A stretch of 64,000 nucleotides of DNA from Burkholderiales bacterium (lineage in GTDB: Bacteria; Pseudomonadota; Gammaproteobacteria; Burkholderiales; Burkholderiaceae_E): positions 62,001-126,000 of the forward strand of contig JAPOKJ010000002.1 in assembly GCA_029977705.1 (NCBI GenBank), in the 5' to 3' direction. Position numbers and translations under genes: made by a program. The notes beneath the pieces are model-generated. The model saw nothing but the letters and a program-made list of their open reading frames with translations, did no database searches and had not been told where the DNA came from. This document shows positions 19,320-28,021 of the stretch, piece by piece. Position 1 is the stretch's first letter; every line of letters begins with the position of its first letter.

Positions 19320-21236
19320 ATGATTGCTTTGTTCCGGTTCCATCTGTGGCGCCTGCTGCTGGCGGGGGCGCTGACCCTCGGATTGCTCGCGCCTGCAGTG
19401 GCGCAGAACCTGGTCAACAACCCGTATTTCACCAATGCCGCCAGCGGCTGGACCGTATTCACCACCACCTACACCACGCCCAGCCGGACCCTGCTGGGGG
19501 TGCCACCGGCCGCGCTGAGTGCGGGCGGCAGCACCGCCTTTTACAGTGGCTGCATCGGCGCCGCCTGTCTGACGTTTCCAGCGACGGCCGGACCGAGTTC
19601 GGGGGTGCGACAGTCCATCACGACCACGCCGGGCACCGGCTACGTGCTCAGTTTCTGGGTCTATTTCGGCTCGCGCACCACCACCAACCAGATCGACGTG
19701 TACTGGGGCAATACACGGGTCTTCAGTGCCAACAACCAAGCCGTGGGCTGGAGCCAGCAGATCATCAACCTGGGCGCTGCCACCGGTGCCTCGACCACGC
19801 TGACCGCACTGATACGGGATGATCCGGCCTTCAGCGAGATCACCGGCATCACGGTCACGGCCGTGCCGAACCTGAGCCTGAGCATCGGCAATCCGCCCGG
19901 CCTGGTCGCCACCCTGCCGGCCAACTACAGCCTGAGCGTGAGCAACAGCAGCACGGTCACCAGCCCGGCCAGCATCACCGTGCTCAACCAGTTGCCGCCC
20001 AATTACCAGTACAACAGTGCAGCACCCGGTGCCGGGGCAAGCGCCGCCGCCTGCACGGCGAGCGGGACGCTGGCGGCGGGCCAGTTGCTCACCTGCACCC
20101 TGAGCACGCCTTCGGGACTGGCCGCCGGCGCCAGCGCCCGCTTTTCGATCAATGTCACACCCCTGGCCGGGACCAACGGGATCGCCTCGACCAACAAGGC
20201 CAGCGTACCGATCACCGGCTCAGGCACCGCTGCCGCACCCTCCAGTTGTACCGCCACCGGAACCCCTGCCGGCTGCGCGGTCGCGCCCACACTGACGCCC
20301 GACGCGGTCCTGCTGCGCCTGGGCAAGCTGAATCCGGCGCAAATGGCGGTAGGTGGCCTCTACAACTACACCTTGACCCTGAGCAACGAGGGCACGGCTG
20401 CCACCGCCGCCAGCTTCGTGCTGCAGGACCAGTTGCCGGCCAACATCAGCTTTGTCAGCGCGGCCGTGGTCTCCAACCTGGGAAGCCTGAGCTGCTCGGC
20501 CGCCGGCCAACTGGTGACCTGTACGGTGGGGCGAGCCGGCGGCATACCGGCAGGCACGACCGCCAGCCTGACCCTGACCGTGACGCCACAGGCGGCTGCG
20601 GCGGGGCAATCCATCATCAACAAGGCGTCGGTACCAGCCAATGGCGTGGGCAGCGGTGTGACACCCGGCAGCTGTGTGGCCGACGACCTGCCCCAGGGCT
20701 GCGCGGTGACGCCCTCGATCATGCCCCTGGCCGCCCTGCTGAGCGTGGCCAAGACCATGACCGTGCTCTGCGATCCGGTCAATGGCAGCGTCAATCCCAA
20801 GAACATCCCCGGCGCCGTGGTGCGCTGGACCATCACCGTCAGCAATGCCGGCAGCACCGCAGTGGATCTGAACTCGGTGAGCAATCCGATCGGCAGCGGC
20901 CTGAGCCATGACCCGCATCTGATCACCGGCACCGGGGGGGCGGCAGCCTGCAGCAGCGCATCGGGCACCCCGGAGAGCGGCAGCGGCAAGGGCTTCAAGC
21001 TGAGCATCGGTGGCACGCCGGTGCTGCCCGCCACCGGGCTGCGACCCGCTGCATCCTATCCCCGCTATTTCACCAGCGCGGCCGACGGCGATGCCGCCTC
21101 ACTGGCGGCCGGGTCGGTGACGATCGACTACAGCCTGGCCCTGCCCGCCGAGGGCACCGCCCCAAACAATTACAGCGCCGGACAACTCAAGCCAGGCGAG
21201 CAGGTCAGCTTCAGCTTCAATACCGTCGTCAATTGA
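19320..21236 (+). CDS. Secreted protein with DUF11-like repeats
   Basis: The 638-residue product begins with a signal peptide ending at AVAQN (residue 29). The first mature region (NPYFTNAASGWTVF, then YVLSFWVYF) resembles a carbohydrate-binding-like jelly-roll module. Two or three DUF11-type repeats of about 130 residues follow; each has the pattern of an immunoglobulin-like strand (YSLSVSNSSTVTSPASITV, YNYTLTLSNEGTAAT) and ends with a CAV or GCAV segment. The product is rich in Ser, Thr, Ala and Gly, with paired cysteines. It is probably exported to the surface or periplasm with a structural or adhesive role; this is inference. The stop overlaps the convergent PfkB gene by 8 bases. Confidence 0.75.
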   Translation: MIALFRFHLWRLLLAGALTLGLLAPAVAQNLVNNPYFTNAASGWTVFTTTYTTPSRTLLGVPPAALSAGGSTAFYSGCIGAACLTFPATAGPSSGVRQSITTTPGTGYVLSFWVYFGSRTTTNQIDVYWGNTRVFSANNQAVGWSQQIINLGAATGASTTLTALIRDDPAFSEITGITVTAVPNLSLSIGNPPGLVATLPANYSLSVSNSSTVTSPASITVLNQLPPNYQYNSAAPGAGASAAACTASGTLAAGQLLTCTLSTPSGLAAGASARFSINVTPLAGTNGIASTNKASVPITGSGTAAAPSSCTATGTPAGCAVAPTLTPDAVLLRLGKLNPAQMAVGGLYNYTLTLSNEGTAATAASFVLQDQLPANISFVSAAVVSNLGSLSCSAAGQLVTCTVGRAGGIPAGTTASLTLTVTPQAAAAGQSIINKASVPANGVGSGVTPGSCVADDLPQGCAVTPSIMPLAALLSVAKTMTVLCDPVNGSVNPKNIPGAVVRWTITVSNAGSTAVDLNSVSNPIGSGLSHDPHLITGTGGAAACSSASGTPESGSGKGFKLSIGGTPVLPATGLRPAASYPRYFTSAADGDAASLAAGSVTIDYSLALPAEGTAPNNYSAGQLKPGEQVSFSFNTVVN

Positions 21237-22197
21237 CGGACGGATCCTGACCGGCCAGCAAGGCCAGTACCTGGTCCCGCCCGGGACAGCCCAGGCGGCC
21301 GCCGAAACGACTGCACTTGAGGGAGGCTGCGGCACAGGCAAAACGCGCGGCGGCCGCGATCTCCAACCCCTCGAGCAGGGCCAGCGCAAAGGCACCATGG
21401 AAGACGTCGCCAGCCGCCAGGGTATCGACCACCTCGACCTGCGGGGCCGGCACCTGCCGCAGCCGTCCCTGCTCCAGCCAGACGTAGCCGTCCCGCCCGC
21501 AACTGGCGCCGACATGGCGCTGAAGATGCATGCTGCGCGGCAGCCCGGTGGGCTGGGCCGCCACCTGGCGCAGGCCGCGTTCAATATCGGACGAACCGGT
21601 ACAGGCCCGCAGACCGGCATCCGAGAAAACCGCATACAGGGCAAGCGGCAGCAGTTCATCGAGCACGCCCGGCGGGGCCACCTCGCCGTCAAGCATGGTC
21701 GGCACACCCGCCTGCAGGGCGGCCTGCATCGCTGCCCGCGCGCCCTGCGGCCAGCGCACATCACAGTGCAGCAGGTCGGCCTGTGCCAGTTGCGCCAGCG
21801 GCAACCAGTGTGGCGAAGGATCGGCATCGGGATCATGGAAAGGCACCACCAACCGCTCGCCCGCCTGGTCGACGATGACCGTGGCCAGCGACCCGCGGGC
21901 CCCCGGCACCACATGCAGCCCGCTGACATCGAGGCCTTCTTCTCGAAGGGCCTCGCGCGCTGCATGACCGTGGGCATCATCTCCGATGCGGGCCCAGGCC
22001 TGCGCCTGCCCGCCCAGGCGCTGGAAGGCGCAGGCGGCCGACAAGGCCATGCCGTCGACCACCTGGACCATCTGGCTGGCCATCACCTTGGCCGGTGGCG
22101 GCAGGATCCGGTCGACCCGGAAAATGGTCGTCGTGCACAGGGCGCCCACCGCGATCATGCGCGGGCGCGACGGGGCCTGGACGCCGGTCATGGTCAC
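21229..22197 (-). CDS. PfkB family sugar kinase, possibly 2-keto-3-deoxygluconate kinase
   Basis: This 322-residue ribokinase-fold protein has the second PfkB signature DTLAAGDVFHGAF (residues 258-270), with Asp264 as catalytic base in the anion-hole motif, and a degenerate first signature near GMALSAACAFQRLGG. PfkB kinases phosphorylate sugars or nucleosides with ATP. The gene follows a KDPG aldolase gene by 21 bases on the same strand, which makes 2-keto-3-deoxy sugar acid phosphorylation the best guess. The classical KDG kinase sequence is not clear enough to assign a symbol. The dehydratase that would supply the substrate is not in the window. Confidence 0.82.
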   Translation of the reverse strand: MTMTGVQAPSRPRMIAVGALCTTTIFRVDRILPPPAKVMASQMVQVVDGMALSAACAFQRLGGQAQAWARIGDDAHGHAAREALREEGLDVSGLHVVPGARGSLATVIVDQAGERLVVPFHDPDADPSPHWLPLAQLAQADLLHCDVRWPQGARAAMQAALQAGVPTMLDGEVAPPGVLDELLPLALYAVFSDAGLRACTGSSDIERGLRQVAAQPTGLPRSMHLQRHVGASCGRDGYVWLEQGRLRQVPAPQVEVVDTLAAGDVFHGAFALALLEGLEIAAAARFACAAASLKCSRFGGRLGCPGRDQVLALLAGQDPSVN

Positions 22198-22218
22198 TGA
22201 GCGGGCGCCCGAGGCGGT

Positions 22219-22905
22219 TCAGGACGGCTTGCGGAAAGCCATCGCCTGTCGCGCGAGGGCACGGATCGCCTCCCAGTCCCCGGCCGCCACCTTGTCGGCG
22301 GGTGCCACCCAGGAGCCGCCCACCAGCGGGCAATTGGGCAGGGCCAGGTAGGCCGGGATGTCGGCGGGCCGGATGCCCCCCGTGGGACAGAAGCGCACAT
22401 CCGGAAAGACGGGCGCCATGTCGCGCAACCAGTTTGCGCCCGCCGCGCCTTGCGCCGGGAAGAATTTCAGCTCACGGAAGCCGGCCTCGCGCGCCAGCAT
22501 CACCTCGCTGGCGGTGGCAACGCCCGGCAGCATCGGCAAGCCACTGTCGCGCGCTGCCCGGGCCAGGGCCGGGGTGCATCCGGGGGAGACACCGAAGGCG
22601 GCCCCGGCGCGCTGGGCCCGCTCGACATCGGCAGGCGTCAGCAGGGTTCCGACACCGATCCGCGCCTCGGGAGCGGCGCGCTGCATCTGCGCCAATGCCT
22701 CGAGGGCCGAAGGGGTCCGCAGCACGACCTCGAAGATCAGGATGCCGCCATCGACCAGGGCCCGGGCCAGTGCGGCGGCGCGGGCCGGATCGGCGATGGT
22801 CAGCACCGGCATCACCGGGGCAAGCCCCATCAGCGCCCGCATCGGGCTGGGCTCGGCCGTCGCGGCGGCATTCGGGGCAGGTGCGGAATCGGGGTGGGCG
22901 TTCAT
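22219..22905 (-). CDS. eda: 2-keto-3-deoxy-6-phosphogluconate / 4-hydroxy-2-oxoglutarate aldolase
   Basis: The 228-residue class I aldolase carries the Schiff-base lysine Lys147 in ELKFFPA and the catalytic glutamate in FEVVLRT (Glu59). It also has GVGTLL, FGVSPGC, LPGVAT and the phosphate-binding FCPTGGI region. It splits KDPG to pyruvate and glyceraldehyde 3-phosphate in the Entner-Doudoroff or hexuronate routes. A Pro/Ala-rich N-terminal extension of about 22 residues precedes the fold. It is the first gene of a two-gene unit with a PfkB kinase. A TAGAAT box lies only 6 bases before the ATG. Confidence 0.92.
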   Translation of the reverse strand: MNAHPDSAPAPNAAATAEPSPMRALMGLAPVMPVLTIADPARAAALARALVDGGILIFEVVLRTPSALEALAQMQRAAPEARIGVGTLLTPADVERAQRAGAAFGVSPGCTPALARAARDSGLPMLPGVATASEVMLAREAGFRELKFFPAQGAAGANWLRDMAPVFPDVRFCPTGGIRPADIPAYLALPNCPLVGGSWVAPADKVAAGDWEAIRALARQAMAFRKPS

Positions 22906-22911
22906 GCCTGC

Positions 22912-22917
22912 ATTCTA
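22912..22917 (-). promoter_or_regulatory. Possible -10 element TAGAAT before the KDPG aldolase gene
   Basis: On the minus strand TAGAAT ends 6 bases before the ATG at 22905. A weak -35-like TTTTGC lies 17 bases upstream. No Shine-Dalgarno sequence is present, so this could drive a leaderless transcript of the aldolase-kinase pair. Confidence 0.4.
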
Positions 22918-23110
22918 GACACTTGGGAAGGTCCGCAAAACCTGTCGTGCCCGCGTTTCGCCCCAATGGCGATGATCGCGCGGTCGATCCGCCTGGCGGG
23001 ATGTACCGTTTCAGCCAAGGCCACCGGCGGCGAGGCTGACGCCTGTGTCAACCTCGCATACAGCCCCGGCACCCCTGCCGGGCGCTTCCATTGAGCAAGG
23101 AGCAAGAGAC

Positions 23111-23917
23111 ATGGCGGGACGTTTGGCGGGCAAGGTGGCGATCATCACCGGTGCAGGATCTGGAATCGGACGGGCCGCGGCCCGCATCTTTGCCGAGGAA
23201 GGCGCGCAGCTGGTGCTCGGTGACAAGACCGACGCGGTGCACGAGACGGCCCGGGCCATCGTTGCCGCAGGGGGACAGGTGCAGGCCCTGCAGATCGACG
23301 CCGGCCTGGAAAGCGATGTCAAGAAACTGGTCGACACCGCCCTGGCCAGCTATGGACATCTCGATGTCGCCTTTGCCAATGCCGGCATCTCCGGCGGGCG
23401 CGTCGGCATCTTCGACCTCACGCCCGAGCAGTGGACCGAGGTCCTGCGCGTCAACCTGATCGGCCCCTGGCTGATGATCAAGCACGCCGGCAAGGTGATG
23501 GCCGATGCCGGCAAGGGCGGCTCGATCATCTGTACCGCGTCGGTGGCCGGCATCCGCTCCGGTGCCGGTGGCCCGTCCTACTCGGCCTCCAAGGCGGGGG
23601 TCATCAACCTGACCCAGGTGTCGGCCCAGCAATTGTGCGAGACCAATGTGCGGGTCAATGCGATCTGCCCGGGGCTGACCCAGACCGGCATGACCAAGCC
23701 CACCTTCGACATGGCCAAGGACAAGGGCGTCGAGCACAAGCTGGGCCGTCTCAACCCGCTGCGCCGAGCCGCCCAGCCGGAGGAACTGGCCCGGGTGGCC
23801 CTGTTCCTGGCCAGCGACGATGCCAGCTATGTCAATGGCCAGGCGATTGCGGTCGATGGCGGCCTGTCCAGCTCCCATCCGGTGACCCGCCAGCTGCCGG
23901 GCCAGACCGCAGTTTAG
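23111..23917 (+). CDS. SDR family NAD(P)-dependent oxidoreductase
   Basis: This 268-residue classical short-chain dehydrogenase has the cofactor motif TGAGSGIG (residues 13-20), NAG at 90-92, and the catalytic triad Ser144, Tyr157 and Lys161 (YSASK). The ending VDGGLSSS is typical. The acidic residue after the second strand (GDK) hints at NAD(H) preference. The ATG at 23111 is chosen for its conserved N-terminus and the ribosome binding site AAGGAG upstream. The substrate is unknown. It is divergent from the KDPG aldolase gene across about 205 bases and is followed by a strong terminator. Confidence 0.92.
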   Translation: MAGRLAGKVAIITGAGSGIGRAAARIFAEEGAQLVLGDKTDAVHETARAIVAAGGQVQALQIDAGLESDVKKLVDTALASYGHLDVAFANAGISGGRVGIFDLTPEQWTEVLRVNLIGPWLMIKHAGKVMADAGKGGSIICTASVAGIRSGAGGPSYSASKAGVINLTQVSAQQLCETNVRVNAICPGLTQTGMTKPTFDMAKDKGVEHKLGRLNPLRRAAQPEELARVALFLASDDASYVNGQAIAVDGGLSSSHPVTRQLPGQTAV

Positions 23918-23925
23918 GAATTTGC

Positions 23926-23963
23926 GGGAAAATTTCCCTTTACAAGGGAAGTTTTCCCTTTTA
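23926..23963 (+). terminator. Strong intrinsic terminator after the SDR gene
   Basis: A 15-base stem with one G-U pair (GGGAAAATTTCCCTT against AAGGGAAGTTTTCCC, loop TAC) is followed by TTTTA. It begins 9 bases after the SDR stop codon. The low GC of this block stands out from its surroundings. The symmetry would also allow partial function on the other strand. Confidence 0.85.
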
Positions 23964-24054
23964 TGATGGCTCCACCTGACCGAATGGCACTGCCAGGCGA
24001 GGGATTCCCCTGCCTGACGCCAAACGGTCAACCCCTCACCCCTCAGGAGCCCTC

Positions 24055-25497
24055 ATGTTTTCCACCCGCCACTGCAAGCCCGCCCTGCGCAGCACCGTCC
24101 TGTGCCTGGCCGTTCTGACCGCCCTGTCCGCCTGCGGCGGCGGTGGCGGAACCGGCACCACCACAACCCCGGTCGCCAGTGCGCCGGCCCCCCAGGATGG
24201 CGCAGTCGGCACCATCACCGGCTTTGGCAGCGTCATCATCAACGGCGTGCGTTATGACGACAGCGCCGCCACCGTCAAGGACGACAGTGGCAACACCATT
24301 GCCAGCAGCAAGCTGGCGCTGGGCATGACGGTGCAACTGAAGGGCAAGAACAATGACGATGGCAGCGGCAGCGCCAGCGGTATCGACGTGTTTTCCGAGC
24401 TCCAGGGACCGGTGTCGGCCCTGAACCTGGCCGGCAGCAGCTTCTCGCTGTTCGGCTTCACGGTGCAGACCAATGCCAAGACGGTGTTTGCCGATGCCAC
24501 CGGCCTGAGCGCGTTGGCCGACGGCAATATCGTCGAGGTCTACGGGCTGCGCAACGGCACCACGATCACAGCCACCCGCATCGAACGCAAGACACCGGCG
24601 GCCGGGGCCGTCGTGGTCAAGCTGCGCGGAGCGCTGAGCGGGCTGAACAGCGCATCGACCAGCTTCACCCTGGGCGGCCTGGTGATCAATTACGGCAGCG
24701 CCACCGTCCTTCCGGCCGCCAGCAGCCTGAGCGAAGGCGGCTATGTGGCCATCAGCGCCACCAGCCTGCCCTCGGGCACGAACCTGAGCGCCTCACGCGT
24801 CGTGGCGCTGGGCAGCAAGCCGGTCAGCTTCGAGGACGGGGCCCGCTCGGAACTGGAAGGCGTGATCAGCAACTTCACCTCGGCCAGCCAGTTCACGGTG
24901 GGCAGCATCACAGTGGATGCCTCCAAGGCGACCTTCGTGCGCGGCACGCTCGCCTCGCTGGCCAACGGCGCCCGTGTGGAGATCAAGGGCACCACCAGCA
25001 ACAATGTCCTGACGGCCCGCCTGGTCAAGTTCGACGACGGCAGCGCCAGCGACGACTTCGAGCTGCATGGGACGGTGAGCAGCTTTGCGTCGCTGTCCAG
25101 CTTCATGGTGCGAGGGGTGACCGTTGACGCTTCTGGCAGCGCGGTCCTGTTCGAGCGGGGTGCGGCCAGCGATCTGGCCAATGGCCGCGCCATCGAGGTG
25201 GAAGGCAACCTGCAGGCCAGCAGCAGCGGATCCGTGCTCAAGGCCACCAAGATCAGCTTCGAGGATGTCAGCGCCGGCACCGGCAGCGTCGGCGGCCAGA
25301 CGGAATGGCGGGGCAAGGTAAGCAGCGTCAGCGGCAACACCCTGGTCGTCGGCACCCGCACCGTCACGGTGAGCGCGGCCACGGTGTATCGCCGCATCAG
25401 CCAGGCTCAGCTGGTGACTGGCGTGCTGATCGAGGTGCGCGGCACGGTCCAGGGCGATGGCAGCATCAAGGCCGACCGGATCACCCTGGAGGACTGA
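24055..25497 (+). CDS. Lipoprotein with six DUF5666-like repeats
   Basis: The 480-residue protein has a lipoprotein signal ending in LSAC followed by a Gly/Thr/Pro linker. About six repeats of 60-68 residues come next, each shaped like an OB-fold strand set of the DUF5666 type. Each repeat starts with GxV/GxI around GTITGFGSVIING, LQGPVSALN, LRGALSGLN, LEGVISNFT, LHGTVSSFA or WRGKVSSVS. Each ends with a VEV(K/R/E)G stretch and a charged T-x-I/V piece. A good ribosome binding site (AGGAG) precedes the ATG. It is probably anchored to a membrane and exposed to the periplasm or surface. The function is unknown; repeat number may vary among relatives. Confidence 0.78.
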   Translation: MFSTRHCKPALRSTVLCLAVLTALSACGGGGGTGTTTTPVASAPAPQDGAVGTITGFGSVIINGVRYDDSAATVKDDSGNTIASSKLALGMTVQLKGKNNDDGSGSASGIDVFSELQGPVSALNLAGSSFSLFGFTVQTNAKTVFADATGLSALADGNIVEVYGLRNGTTITATRIERKTPAAGAVVVKLRGALSGLNSASTSFTLGGLVINYGSATVLPAASSLSEGGYVAISATSLPSGTNLSASRVVALGSKPVSFEDGARSELEGVISNFTSASQFTVGSITVDASKATFVRGTLASLANGARVEIKGTTSNNVLTARLVKFDDGSASDDFELHGTVSSFASLSSFMVRGVTVDASGSAVLFERGAASDLANGRAIEVEGNLQASSSGSVLKATKISFEDVSAGTGSVGGQTEWRGKVSSVSGNTLVVGTRTVTVSAATVYRRISQAQLVTGVLIEVRGTVQGDGSIKADRITLED

Positions 25498-25513
25498 GCC
25501 CGCAGTCCCGGCC

Positions 25514-25599
25514 GGGCGGCTTCAGGCCGCCCTGAGAAGGCCGGGTGTCTTTGGCCCGGCCTGGGCAGGCCTGCCTGAACAGGCGGCCTCAGGCCGCCT
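25514..25599. terminator. Cluster of three GC-rich hairpins between convergent genes
   Basis: Three stems occur in 86 bases: 25514-25532 (GGGCGGC, loop TTCAG), 25539-25561 (GGCCGGG with CCCGGCC) and 25581-25599 (AGGCGGCC, loop TCA). The last covers the helicase stop codon. They lie between the DUF5666-like gene and the convergent helicase gene and probably serve both strands. T-runs are absent, so a Rho-independent role is uncertain. Confidence 0.5.
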
Positions 25600-27559
25600 T
25601 GCGCTTGGCGTAGAAGGGCTTGCCCTGGCCTGGCTGGGGGGCTGCTCCACCGGCAAACGGCTTGCGCGGACCACTCTTCCAGGGGGCCGGACCCTTGCCC
25701 GCCGGGCGGGCATCGTTGAAGGGCGCACGGGCTGCAGCCGGGTTGTGGGCCGCTGCGTGGGCCGGTGCATGGGCCGATCCACGGACATGGGTCGGCGCAG
25801 GGCCACGAGCCGGTGCCTGAACCGGTGCAAAGCCCTCGGGGCGGCGCTTGGCCCAGGGGGCGGCGCCTTCATGGCGGGGGTTTTCCTGGCGGGCGCCTTC
25901 ATGGCGGGGCCGGGCCTGCCAGGGTGCCTCGGCGCGTGCCTCGTCGCGGCGCGGCGCAGCACGGAAATCATGGACCTGGGCAGCCCGCGGCGCCGACTGC
26001 CATGGCGCATCGCGAGGACCAGCCTGCCCGTTCGAGTCCCGGGGTGCCGCTTGCCAATGGGCGTCGCGGGGCGCCTGCTCGCGTGCATAGCCGCCCATGC
26101 GGCCATAGCCCTCGCGCTTGGGACCACGACCCAGATCACGACGGGGACCGGCAAATTTGGGGCGCTCGGCCGGCTCCAGGCCGGGGATGACCTCGGCCTT
26201 GATGATCTGCTGCATGTACTGCTCGATGGCCCGGATCTTGTGGCGCTCGCGGAACTCGGCCAGCGTCACCGCCAGCCCGCTGCGACCGGCACGGCCGGTG
26301 CGGCCGATACGGTGGACATAGTCCTCGGCCTTCATCGGCAGGCCAAAATTGATGACATGAGAGATGGTCGGCACATCGATGCCGCGCGCTGCGACATCGG
26401 TGGCCACCAGGATCTTGACGCGACCATCACGCAGGCCCTGCAGGCGCCGGTTGCGCACATGCTGGGGCATGGCGCCGTGCAGCGCAGCGGCGTCATAGCC
26501 TTCCTGGACGAGTTCCTCGGCCAGGGCCTCGCAATCGATCTGGGTGCTGGCAAAGACCAGGATCTGCTCACTGCCCTCGCTGCGCAGCCAGTGGCCGAGC
26601 AGGTGCTTCTTGTGATCAAGGCCATCGGCCCAGTGCAGCACCTGACGGATGTCGTCGTGGCGGTCCTGCGCCGTGGCCAGCTCGAGGCGACCCGGGTTGC
26701 GCATCATGGCCGAAGCCAGTTGCATGATGCGGGGCGCGAAGGTGGCTGAGAACATCAGGGTCTGTTCGCGCTGAGCGCAGGCCGTGGCAATGCGTTCGAG
26801 GTCTTCGGCAAAGCCCAGATCGAGCATGCGGTCGGCCTCGTCCAGCACCAGGTGACGCACACTGTCCAGGCGAAGCTTGCCCTGCTCCTGCAGGTCGAGC
26901 AGGCGGCCCGGCGTGGCGATCACCAGCGAAGCGTTCTGCAAGTCGGCAACCTGCTTGATGAAGGAGACGCCACCGACCACCGTGGCCACGCGCAGACCAC
27001 GCAGGCCATGCACGAAGGCGATGGCGTCGGCCGCCACCTGCTGGGCCAGTTCGCGGGTCGGGCACAGCACGACGGCCGCCGGTGCCACCGGCGCAAAGCG
27101 CGCCGGCTTGCGGGCGGCCGGCTTGCGCTCGACCCCGCCCTTGGTCCAGGGATTCTGGTTGGGCGCACCGGGCTGGGGCTGCGGCGCCTGGGCCTGGTGA
27201 CGGATCAGGGCATCGAGCACCGGCAACAGGAAGGCGGCTGTCTTGCCGCTGCCGGTTTGCGAGCTGACCATCCAGTCGCCGCCCTTGAGCGCCTGAGGAA
27301 TAGCCTGTTCCTGAACGCCAGTGGGGGCGGTAAAGCCCATGCGCGCGATGCTGGCCAGCAGGGCCTTGTCCAGGCCAAAGGCGGCAAAGCCGTTCGGGAC
27401 GGCGGCGGCCTGCGCCGCCTCGGCCTCAGGCACGGTGACCGGCTCGAGCCCTTCGGCCGCAGCATGGGCAGCCTGCGCGTTGCTCATCGCTGCGTGGGTA
27501 TGGTTCTGGGTGTCCGCATCGGTAGAGGCGGCGGTATTTTCATTTTCAAACATCGTCAT
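25589..27559 (-). CDS. rhlE: DEAD-box RNA helicase, RhlE-like
   Basis: The 656-residue product contains all DEAD-box motifs: Q motif (about residues 58-85), SSQTGSGKT at 99-107, PTRELA, TPGR, DEAD at about 240, SAT, and HRIGRTGRAG. After the helicase core (to about residue 465) a long Arg/Ala/Pro-rich tail follows with repeated pieces such as APRDxxxQxAPRD, typical of RNA-binding tails. It probably unwinds structured RNA in ribosome assembly or mRNA decay. Two start codons are close together (27559 and 27553). The leader upstream is long and has a hairpin followed by T residues on the coding strand. RhlE is the closest family, but SrmB/DbpA relatives cannot be excluded. Confidence 0.9.
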   Translation of the reverse strand: MTMFENENTAASTDADTQNHTHAAMSNAQAAHAAAEGLEPVTVPEAEAAQAAAVPNGFAAFGLDKALLASIARMGFTAPTGVQEQAIPQALKGGDWMVSSQTGSGKTAAFLLPVLDALIRHQAQAPQPQPGAPNQNPWTKGGVERKPAARKPARFAPVAPAAVVLCPTRELAQQVAADAIAFVHGLRGLRVATVVGGVSFIKQVADLQNASLVIATPGRLLDLQEQGKLRLDSVRHLVLDEADRMLDLGFAEDLERIATACAQREQTLMFSATFAPRIMQLASAMMRNPGRLELATAQDRHDDIRQVLHWADGLDHKKHLLGHWLRSEGSEQILVFASTQIDCEALAEELVQEGYDAAALHGAMPQHVRNRRLQGLRDGRVKILVATDVAARGIDVPTISHVINFGLPMKAEDYVHRIGRTGRAGRSGLAVTLAEFRERHKIRAIEQYMQQIIKAEVIPGLEPAERPKFAGPRRDLGRGPKREGYGRMGGYAREQAPRDAHWQAAPRDSNGQAGPRDAPWQSAPRAAQVHDFRAAPRRDEARAEAPWQARPRHEGARQENPRHEGAAPWAKRRPEGFAPVQAPARGPAPTHVRGSAHAPAHAAAHNPAAARAPFNDARPAGKGPAPWKSGPRKPFAGGAAPQPGQGKPFYAKRKAA

Positions 27560-27783
27560 GCGGCCGCCACTTGACGCGGCTGACCGTTCACTTCAGGTGA
27601 TCACTGCTGATCGGTTACATCGATCAACAGGCATTCAGGCTTCAGGGATCGGCGACATCGGGAAGATGGCGGTGCGACCGGCTGGCCCATGAACCTTCGG
27701 CGGCGCTTCCTCGCAAGCCCGACCGCGGAGAGCGGAGCAGGCCGGCGGCGCTGGTTGCCGGGTTCGGAACTGGTGACGATGCG

Positions 27784-27802
27784 AAAAATGTGGGGCCCCA
27801 CA
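27784..27802 (-). promoter_or_regulatory. Possible attenuator hairpin in the helicase leader
   Basis: Read on the minus strand, the palindrome TGTGGGGCCCCACA is followed directly by TTTTT. It lies inside the predicted helicase leader, about 70-80 bases after the predicted transcription start and about 225 bases before the start codon. This is the form of an intrinsic terminator, so it may attenuate helicase expression; no test exists in the sequence alone. Confidence 0.4.
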
Positions 27803-27874
27803 GGGCAGGCGGAGCGGGACACCGACGGTGCATCCGGACACGCCGGGGTCGGGCAACCCCACGGCAAGCGGCGG

Positions 27875-27880
27875 AGTATA
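27875..27880 (-). promoter_or_regulatory. Candidate -10 element TATACT for the helicase gene
   Basis: TATACT on the minus strand matches five of six consensus bases. A weak -35 (TGTGCA) sits 17 bases upstream at 27898-27903. It would give the helicase mRNA a leader of about 310 bases. Confidence 0.4.
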
Positions 27881-28021
27881 CAAGCAATTTGCTGCGCTGC
27901 ACATCTATTTTTTCGAAGGCGACGCGCCCACGCCATCCGGTAAAGTGGGCGGCGCGCTGATGCACGCCCGGAGCGCCCGGATGTTCAGCCTGCCCCCTGC
28001 CCGCCTTTGCAAGAGATGCCC

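Larger units (their letters stand above)
27560..28021. other. 462-base gene-free region: leaders of divergent helicase and esterase genes
   Basis: No convincing open reading frame is present. On the minus strand a TATACT box (27875-27880) could start an approximately 310-base leader for the helicase gene. That leader contains a palindrome followed by five T residues (27784-27802) and a small stem at 27608-27626 (TGATCG with CGATCA). The GTATAC core is palindromic, so promoters for both directions may overlap here. The rest is GC-rich with several short inverted repeats, for example GGGGT with ACCCC near 27845-27860. Confidence 0.5.

Noticed and set aside
25535-26154. Frames opposite the helicase tail, 25522-26154
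   Set aside because: They encode repetitive Arg/Pro text antisense to the helicase's low-complexity tail; the helicase core extends into the same frame on the minus strand.
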